A stretch of DNA of 64,000 nt, taken from positions 1 through 64,000 of the forward strand of contig JAUXMZ010000069.1 of NCBI GenBank assembly GCA_030683105.1, written 5' to 3'. The position numbers and the translations under genes are program-made. Every line of letters begins with the position of its first letter. Position 1 is the stretch's first letter. The DNA is from Burkholderiales bacterium (GTDB lineage: Bacteria > Pseudomonadota > Gammaproteobacteria > Burkholderiales > SG8-41). The notes under the pieces were generated by a model, which was given only the letters and a program-made list of their open reading frames with translations, did no database searches and had not been told where the DNA came from. This document shows positions 7,994 through 14,300 of the stretch, piece by piece.

Positions 7994-8059
7994 CAGCAAC
8001 GCGCGCTAGTCTTGCATCACCATTCAACTAAGAGAATGTTGGATTGCAAGGCTTGATCT

Positions 8060-8494
8060 CTATGTTTCTTTCAGGGTTAGCAATGACTCGGCTAAGAGCC
8101 TACTTGCTTGCGCCAACTCTTTAAGAAACTGGAAATCAAGGTTGGCTGATTGTTGTTCAAATATGTATCGCCATTCGATAAAGGCATCGGATATGCCCTT
8201 CATCTTTTGTTTGAAAGCCGGTGGATCAATTTGAAAACTGGCGACCAATGTAGCCTGCGATTTTAGCGAGAGGCGTTCAAAGAGACCTGAAAGTTCGTGC
8301 CCTTTTGCGTTGCCGTTTTCGAGCGTAACGATAGACTTGAAATACAACTCAACTGCAAATGCGGTGGACACAATTGCAGGAACAAATAGCACTTGTAACT
8401 GACCGGGCCCTACAGGTCTTTGTTCAAGCGCCCGATCCGCTGCCAATAGAAAACTATTTGCGGTGTTGATGATTTTTTGAGGATCGTACGCCAT
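8060..8494 (-). CDS. HEPN-like domain protein, unknown role
   Basis: The 144-residue protein is probably all alpha-helical. STAFAVELYFKSIVTLENG, GHELSGLFERL and DAFIEWRYIFEQQ follow the A-x-E-x3-K, GH-x-L-x2-L and RY-x-(Y/F)E pattern of HEPN-type helical bundles. The usual R-x4-6-H RNase motif is not intact after the RY, so catalytic activity is doubtful. It lies directly downstream of a 23-bp inverted repeat and next to the cassette run with SIR2 and Abi-alpha genes, so it may be part of the same accessory region. No attC-like box overlaps its stop. Function unknown; family call moderate. Confidence 0.6.
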   Translation of the reverse strand: MAYDPQKIINTANSFLLAADRALEQRPVGPGQLQVLFVPAIVSTAFAVELYFKSIVTLENGNAKGHELSGLFERLSLKSQATLVASFQIDPPAFKQKMKGISDAFIEWRYIFEQQSANLDFQFLKELAQASRLLAESLLTLKET

Positions 8495-8540
8495 AGGATT
8501 TCCTTGTGCCCCGGGCGTATGGGGTCACGGGCGTATGGGG

Positions 8541-8606
8541 GCGTATGGGGTCAGACTCGCAAGGCACGTAAGCTGACAGCGGTCTTGCGAGTCTGACCCC
8601 ATACGC
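8541..8606. repeat. Perfect 23-bp inverted repeat with 20-base loop
   Basis: GCGTATGGGGTCAGACTCGC plus AAG (8541-8563) is the exact reverse complement of 8584-8606. Partial copies of the GCGTATGGGG unit precede it (8511-8540). The arm resembles the GGGGTCAGGCTTGCG arm at 10637-10660, so both may belong to one family of mobile hairpins, similar to REP elements moved by RAYT transposases; that link is an inference. Confidence 0.85.
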
Positions 8607-8608
8607 CG

Positions 8609-8709
8609 CAAAACCCCACGCGGCGCCATCGTCATCCGCGGCGCGCGCCAGAACAATCTCAAGAACCTGACGCTGGAACTGCCGCACAACGAATTCACCG
8701 TGGTGACGG
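8609..8709 (+). pseudogene. Duplicated 5' fragment of uvrA
   Basis: These 101 bases equal 11316-11416, the start of the uvrA coding region, except for T at 8694 in place of C. They would encode residues 3-35 of UvrA but lack a start codon and stop short of the Walker A lysine. The copy is in the same orientation as uvrA, so the 2.6 kb between them, which carries the cassette genes, is bounded by direct repeats. Near identity suggests a recent event. Confidence 0.92.
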
Positions 8710-8727
8710 ACGCAGTCATAGGGGGTC

Positions 8728-8760
8728 ACCAATTATTGCGCGTTCGACCTTGAGTTAGAG
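8728..8760 (-). other. Truncated attC-like site of the SIR2 cassette
   Basis: On the minus strand GCGCTCTAAC overlaps the SIR2 stop codon and contains an R'' box (CTCTAAC), followed by a spacer and GGTCGAACGCGC where an L'' box belongs. The start TCTAACTCNAGGT matches the intact attC at 9829-9917. No L' or R' half is present before the uvrA fragment at 8709, so the site is cut. GCGCTCTAAC is the exact complement of GTTAGAGCGC at the start of the same cassette. Confidence 0.6.
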
Positions 8761-9822
8761 CGCCGCTTCAACATTGGGAGCGAGTGGTTTGCCCGAAAAT
8801 GGCTCAGAAAATTCGTCAAGCCGCGCCTCTTCTTCAATCAGAGGCCCCACCCAATCCTGAAGCTCAGTGAGCGTCCTAAACTCAGGAAGTGGATTGTCGT
8901 GCCAAGGACTGCACATTAGCGTTGCTGCCGCAAACGCGTCGCAACTTCGCCTTGGGTGTTGGAAAAGGTAACTTCTGATTACTTCGGTGCCGACCATGTA
9001 GTGCTGCCTGATGAAGAATTCCTTCCACGTTTCCTCAAGCTCTTCTCTAGGTTTGATATCGACGATCTCGACTTCCGCGAGTTCAAGGTGATGATTCTCT
9101 TGCCACACTTCAAGCATTAGTCGTCGCGCCTCGACGTCGGTCTTCGGAGCGCTGTATCCGAAGATCGTTAGTAAGTAGGCACGAGACAAATGATCGCGAA
9201 GCCGATCCCATTCACTGGCGATAAAAGGGTCGGACGCATAATCCTTCTGTTTGACTGGGTAAAGCAACTTGGAGGGCACGAAATTGGTACCGCATTTCGA
9301 GCAACGACTGCCATTTAAGCCACATACTTTATCTGCGTGGCAGACTCCGATACAAACGTTTCCATGCAGGAACGCCACACCCGGTAAGGTTCCTGCTCCT
9401 CTATCCCCGTTGCGTCTATACGCCTGAAGCAGAAATGGATCCCAATTGAAAGACGCAATGAGATCTTTGTTTCGAAGCGAGAGAACTAGATAGTCATATA
9501 TGGTGGGCGCATCCGGGAGCCCGAGACTTGAAAAATACTCGTACGTTCGTTGCTCGATAAGCTGTTTGAGCTCGAGATCCGCGCCAGATGTCACAAGGTC
9601 ATCATAGAACGATTCAAAATCCATCCCTTCGGCCGAGTAACCCCGCGATTCAACCTCTTCTCGTAACTCCAGAACGTCGATCAAATTTTGCATCGATGGT
9701 AGGGGGCGCCCAGTCTCTCCCCAATGTTTGTATGCGGCGATGCTCGCCCCGGCGCCTAAGATCACAACGTGCGGCGCGAGGATCGCATTCTTTTTCCCGG
9801 GTGGAAGTGTGCGTACCTTCAT
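8755..9822 (-). CDS. SIR2-domain protein with zinc ribbon, candidate defence NADase, in a gene cassette
   Basis: The 355-residue protein begins with an NAD-binding GAGAS motif (23-27) and carries SFNWDPF (124-130), FLHGN (151-155, the catalytic-His region) and a Cys cluster (161, 167, 174, 177) like the sirtuin zinc ribbon, then TIFGYSAPKTDVEARR. SIR2-like proteins of this kind are known from bacterial anti-phage systems, where they deplete NAD+; here that is an inference. The C-terminal third (after about 290) matches nothing I recognise. ATG 9822 is 12 bases after the cassette boundary, and the stop overlaps an attC-like box. The adjacent upstream cassette encodes an Abi-alpha protein. Codon use is less GC-rich than in neighbouring core genes, consistent with transfer. 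Confidence 0.78.
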   Translation of the reverse strand: MKVRTLPPGKKNAILAPHVVILGAGASIAAYKHWGETGRPLPSMQNLIDVLELREEVESRGYSAEGMDFESFYDDLVTSGADLELKQLIEQRTYEYFSSLGLPDAPTIYDYLVLSLRNKDLIASFNWDPFLLQAYRRNGDRGAGTLPGVAFLHGNVCIGVCHADKVCGLNGSRCSKCGTNFVPSKLLYPVKQKDYASDPFIASEWDRLRDHLSRAYLLTIFGYSAPKTDVEARRLMLEVWQENHHLELAEVEIVDIKPREELEETWKEFFIRQHYMVGTEVIRSYLFQHPRRSCDAFAAATLMCSPWHDNPLPEFRTLTELQDWVGPLIEEEARLDEFSEPFSGKPLAPNVEAAL

Positions 9823-9828
9823 AAGGCG

Positions 9829-9917
9829 CTCTAACGTTGTGGTCTGCGGAGGTCCCCCACGCAGACGTTTTCACTCACGCGATGATGATGGCACGTCCGC
9901 AGCACCTAGAGTTAGAT
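9829..9917 (-). other. attC recombination site between the Abi-alpha and SIR2 cassettes
   Basis: On the minus strand R'' is ATCTAAC (9917-9911), a perfect RYYYAAC, and R' is GTTAGAG (9835-9829). The L boxes pair: plus-strand GGTCTGCGGA (about 9841-9850) with TCCGCAGCACC (about 9894-9905), leaving one bulged base. The core CTGCGGA is shared with the attC at 2533-2620. The site starts five bases after the Abi-alpha stop codon and ends 12 bases before the SIR2 start codon. Confidence 0.82.
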
Positions 9918-9921
9918 TCGT

Positions 9922-10626
9922 TCATGCGACCCGGAGCGTACATGCCTCGACAAAGCTCTTTCCAAGAAGCGTCGGGATTACTCTCTTGAACATTTCTCCC
10001 CCGCCCGCTGATTTTTGAATGGCTATGCAATCGAGGCGCGCAAGATTCGCAAGAGCTAGCCTCACTTCCTCTGGTGGCTCTGGAAGACTGTCACGATTTC
10101 CAAAATCTTTCCAGATAGCAACGTCATCAGGCAATTTACCTGCTTCAACACCATTGTGACGAGTCTCATCGAAGGGTAGCGAGTAGATCTTCTGAAGAAT
10201 GACCGCTTCTAACGGAGTAAGTTGTTCCAAGACCGCGATATATGCCCGATGCAAACTTACATGACTGCCCCCGTTTGCGGCATTCACAAGCAGGCGCGCC
10301 CAAAGGTCTTGTAGGTAGTCGTCGTCCTCGAGAGACGCAGCTTCCAGTAGCGGAATGGCCAGCTTAAGCGGAATTGCTCGTGTGGGTCGAGTCAAGCCGG
10401 CTTCCAGTAGGAGTTGTTCTGAACGCTGCATTAGCCTGACCTGACGTTCCCATCGCATGTACTTGAGCTTGTCTTCGAATATTCCCATGCCCTGCTCAAT
10501 AGACCCTGCGACATAGCGTGAAATGAAACCGCCGAACGTCTGGCCGGCATCAATAGCTTTGCCCGTTGCTTTGGCGACCTCTTGAACGGCCTTCGCGGTC
10601 TCGGAGATGGGGTCTTCGTTGCTCAT
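9922..10626 (-). CDS. Abi-alpha (DUF4393) family protein, candidate abortive-infection factor
   Basis: The 234-residue protein shows the DUF4393/Abi-alpha signature: an N-terminal helix-rich part and PLLEAASLEDDDYLQDLWAR (92-111) then LLVNAA, followed by LTPLEAVILQKIY and a winged-helix-like C-terminal half (VRLALANLARLDCIAIQ). The family is linked to abortive phage infection, but the mechanism is not established. It is the only protein here whose 3' end leads into a complete attC and then a SIR2 gene. Its own cassette start (expected GTTAGATTCG) is missing upstream, probably removed with the GGGGTC element at 10637-10729. ATG 10626 gives MSNEDPISETAK; no clear ribosome site. Confidence 0.75.
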   Translation of the reverse strand: MSNEDPISETAKAVQEVAKATGKAIDAGQTFGGFISRYVAGSIEQGMGIFEDKLKYMRWERQVRLMQRSEQLLLEAGLTRPTRAIPLKLAIPLLEAASLEDDDYLQDLWARLLVNAANGGSHVSLHRAYIAVLEQLTPLEAVILQKIYSLPFDETRHNGVEAGKLPDDVAIWKDFGNRDSLPEPPEEVRLALANLARLDCIAIQKSAGGGEMFKRVIPTLLGKSFVEACTLRVA

Positions 10627-10636
10627 TGAGGATATA

Positions 10637-10729
10637 GGGGGTCAGGCTTGCGTAGTTGCATATCAGTTGGCTATCGAATCCCGTGCCACCTTGTCGTTTA
10701 CGTTTATGCAATTAGCCAAGCCCGACCCC
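10637..10729. repeat. Imperfect GGGGTC-type inverted repeat element
   Basis: GGGGTCAGGCTTGCG and on to TTGCA (10637-10660) faces TGCAATTAGCCAAGCCCGAC plus CCC (10707-10729), imperfect arms of about 23 bp around a 46-base spacer. It lies exactly where the attC of the Gly-rich cassette and the start of the Abi-alpha cassette are lost, so it probably inserted there or mediated a deletion. Its arm resembles that at 8541-8563. Confidence 0.65.
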
Positions 10730-10748
10730 GTTCACCTCCTGGATGAAT

Positions 10749-10775
10749 GCACGCCCGATCCACATAGAGTTAAGT
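10749..10775 (-). other. attC half-site downstream of the Gly-rich gene
   Basis: Minus strand: R''-like ACTTAAC (10775-10769), TCTAT, then GTGGATCGGGCGTGC (10763-10749). This lines up with the intact attC at 9829-9917 (ATCTAACTCTAGGTG, then GGACGTGC). The other half is absent. It suggests that the Gly-rich gene was a cassette too. Confidence 0.45.
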
Positions 10776-10799
10776 GCGATGTAACGTGCTTGGAGCGAA

Positions 10800-11033
10800 C
10801 TACTTTGCGTTTCCACGCCCTCCGCCGGATGGATTGCCTGTAGTGCTGGGCCAGCCTCCCGGAGCGCCTGAGCCTTTACCGCCACCGCCACCCTTGCCGC
10901 CGCCGGCACTGCCTCCGCTGCCTCCGCTGCCACCCTTGCCGCCACCACCACCGCCTCCTTTACCGCCACCACCATGACTACCACCGCCTCCTTTACCGCC
11001 ACCCTTTCCGCCACCGCCGCCGCCTTTGCTCAT
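10800..11033 (-). CDS. Gly/Lys-rich low-complexity small protein
   Basis: The 77-residue product is almost entirely Gly, Lys and Ser in short blocks (MSKGGGGGGKGGGKGGGG, later GGSGGSGGSAGGGKGG) and ends NPSGGGRGNAK. An AAGGAG ribosome site lies 8 bases before ATG 11033, the best such site in this region, which argues that it is translated. It has no signal peptide or membrane segment; the net charge is positive, so nucleic-acid binding is possible but unproven. An attC-like half-site follows the stop codon by 25 bases and a motif shared with run 1 lies about 115 bases upstream. I do not recognise a family. Confidence 0.6.
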   Translation of the reverse strand: MSKGGGGGGKGGGKGGGGSHGGGGKGGGGGGGKGGSGGSGGSAGGGKGGGGGKGSGAPGGWPSTTGNPSGGGRGNAK

Positions 11034-11146
11034 GGGAATCTCCTTTGCACTAGAGGACCGGAAATGACTCTTGCCTTTGCTCGTTCCGGCAACGAGGTCA
11101 GCACCCTACTTAAATTAAGTGAAAAATAAATGACGGATTAGATGCC

Positions 11147-11179
11147 AATTTAGTTGACACTTTGCACCTGTTTGGTGCC
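11147..11179. repeat. 33-bp leader motif upstream of cassette run 2 (copy 2)
   Basis: Plus-strand TTTAGTTGACACTTTGCACC and on to GGTGCC matches 3191-3223 at about 28 of 33 positions, including the GCACC/GGTGC hairpin. It lies between uvrA and the Gly-rich gene, which diverge, at the entry side of the second cassette run. Confidence 0.55.
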
Positions 11180-11310
11180 CATCATATCCCCCTGTCACGC
11201 CCCAAACAACCTTGCGCAACATGCTTCCCCCAGCGTCCCGCATCCATGAAAACAAGGCAATTTCGTCCCACCCCACCGAGCAGGTAAAATACCAATTTGC
11301 CGGAAACCGC

Positions 11311-14300
11311 ATGTCCAAAACCCCACGCGGCGCCATCGTCATCCGCGGCGCGCGCCAGAACAATCTCAAGAACCTGACGCTGGAACTGCCGCACAACGAA
11401 CTCACCGTGGTGACGGGGGTGTCCGGCAGCGGCAAGTCGTCGCTGGTGTTCGACACGCTCTACGCCGAGGGGCAGCGCCGCTACGTCGAGACCTTCTCGC
11501 CCTACGCGCGCCAGTTCCTCGACCGCCAGGACCGCCCGCAGGTTGACAGCATAGAGGGCATCCCGCCGGCGATCGCCATCGACCAGACCAATCCGGTGCG
11601 CACCTCGCGCTCGACGGTCGGCACCATGACCGAACTCAACGACCACCTGAAGCTCTTGTATGCGCGCGCCACACAATTGTATTGCCGCGGCTGCGGTGCG
11701 CCGGTGCGGCGCGACTCGCCGCAAAGCATCGTCGACGACGTCGTGCGGCGCGCGCGCGATGCGGACGATCCGCGCCTTATCATCGCCTTCCCGGTGGAGG
11801 TGCCGAAAAACTTCACCCTCGCGGAAATCAAGCAACTGCTCGAGGCCCAGGGCTATACCCGTTTCTTAAGCGAATCACCGCAGCGCTGCGAAGTGATCCA
11901 GGACCGGCTGCGCGCCGGCTGCGCGGAGCGCGCGCGGCTGGCCGAAGCAGTGGAAGCGGCGCTTAGGGTCGGACAGGGGCGCATTAACGTGCATGTGGTG
12001 AACGAAGCGGCGGACAGCGCCCTACTCATTAACCCTCTCCCCTACCCTCTCCCTTCAAAGGGAGAGGGAGAAACTTTGCGCGCCGGCAGCACCGCGCGCG
12101 AAAGCGCCGTTCCGTCTCACGCCTCACGCCTCACGCCTCGCGCTTCACGCATTACCCCTCACTCCTCACTCCTCACTCCTCACGCGCCATGGCGCTACTC
12201 CACGGCGCTGCACTGCGCGGACTGCGACATCCATTACCAGGACCCGCTGCCCAGCCTGTTTTCCTTCAACTCGCCGATGGGCGCGTGCGACACCTGCCGC
12301 GGTTTCGGCCGCGTGATCGGCGTCGATTTCGGACTGGTGGTGCCCGATGCCGCGCTGACGCTGCGCGGCGGTGCGGTGCGGCCGTGGCAGACGCCGAGCT
12401 TCAAGGAGTGCCAGGACGACCTGGTGAAGTACGCGAAAAAGCGCGGCATGCCACTCGACACGCCGTGGCGCGATCTGGATGAAGATGCGCGGCGTTGGGT
12501 GCTGGAAGGCGAACCCGAGTGGGTGAACTGGAAGCAGTCGTGGCCCGGCACCTGGTACGGCGTGCGGCGCTTTTTCAAGTGGCTGGAGACCAAGTCCTAC
12601 AAGATGCACATCCGCGTGCTGCTGTCGAAGTACCGCGCTTACACCGCGTGCACCGACTGCAACGGTGCACGCCTGAAGCCGGCGGCACTGCTGTGGCGGC
12701 TGGGCACGCAGGACAACGCGCGCGATGCGCTGGGAACGCGTCCGCGCTTCAGGCCGCAGGGGGTAACGTTTTCAGACGAAGTACTGGCGCAACTGCCGGG
12801 CCTCAACCTCTATGACCTGATGCTGCTGCCGTTGTCCGAAGTGCGGCGTTTTTTCGATACCTTGCAACTGCCGCGCCCGCTGGATGAAGCGACCGAACTG
12901 CTGGTGGGCGAGATCCGCACCCGGCTCGCCTTTCTCGACCAGGTCGGCCTCGGTTATCTCAACCTCGACCGCCAGTCGCGCACGCTGTCGGGCGGCGAAG
13001 TGCAGCGCATCAACCTCACCACCGCGCTCGGCACCTCGCTGGTCAACACGCTGTTCGTGCTCGATGAGCCGTCGATCGGCTTGCATCCGCGCGACATGGG
13101 ACGCGTGATCGAGGTCATGCAGCGGCTGCGCGACGCCGGCAACACGCTGGTGGTGGTGGAGCACGATCCGCAGATCATGCTCGCCGCCGACCGCATCCTC
13201 GACATGGGGCCGGGACCGGGCGAACACGGCGGCGAAGTGGTGTTTTTCGGTACACCTAAAACATTAATAAAATCAGATACTTCCGTAACAGGCCGCTACC
13301 TGGCTGGAGAATTGCACGCGGACCGTGGCACTCGGCCGGTGAAGCCCGCGGCGAACGCGCCTGCGCTGCATCTGACCGGCGCAACCGAACACAATCTCAA
13401 GAACATCGATGTGCGTTTTCCACTGCGCCACATGGTGTGCCTCACCGGCGTGTCGGGTTCGGGCAAATCGACGCTGGTGCAGGACGTGCTGCACGCGGCG
13501 CTGCTGCAGGCCAAGGGCAAGCCCACCGAGGCGCCGGGACGCCATCGCGCATTGCGCGGCCACGAACATCTCAGTGACGTGGTGCTGGTGGACCAGACGC
13601 CGATCGGCCGCACCACGCGCTCCAATCCCGCGAGCTACGTCGGCGCCTTCGACGCGATCCGCAACCTGTATATGCGCGCGCCGCTGGCGCGCGAGCGCGC
13701 CTACACCACGGGCACCTTCAGTTTCAATTCGGGCAACGGCCGCTGCCCGGCCTGCGGCGGCAACGGGTTTGAGCATGTCGAGATGCAGTTCCTGTCCGAC
13801 GTCTATCTGCGCTGCCCGGATTGCGACGGCCGGCGCTACCGCGCGGAAATCCTCGAAGTCACGCTGCGCGGCAAATCCATTGCCGACGTGCTCGACCTCA
13901 CGGTGTCCGAGGCCAGCCGCTTCTTCGCCGACGAACCTTCGGTCATCGCCGCGCTCGCCCCGCTGTCCGACGTCGGCCTCGATTATCTGAAACTGGGCCA
14001 GCCGGTGCCCACGCTGTCGGGCGGCGAAGCGCAGCGCCTCAAGCTCGCCGGCTATCTCGCGGCTCACGCCGTCACCCTGCGCCCGCGCAAAGGCAAGGCT
14101 GCCTCCGCCGCACACACGCTGTTCCTGTTCGACGAGCCCACCACCGGCCTGCACTTCGAGGACGTGGCGCGGCTGTTGCAGGCGTTACGCCGCCTGATCG
14201 CCGCCGGGCATTCGCTGATCATCATCGAGCACAACCTGGACGTGATCCGCGCCAGCGACTGGATCATCGACCTCGGCCCCGAGGGGGGTGACGCCGGCGG

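Noticed and set aside
8009..8050. An attC-like pair ATTCAAC/GTTGGAT downstream of the HEPN-like gene
   Set aside because: Only nine bases separate the boxes, too short for an attC; it is better read as a hairpin between two convergent genes.
10774..10977. Pro/Leu-rich plus-strand frame opposite the Gly-rich gene
   Set aside because: It is the antisense reading of the Gly-rich repeats (GGT/GGC read as CCG/CCA), without a ribosome site; the minus-strand frame has an ideal one.
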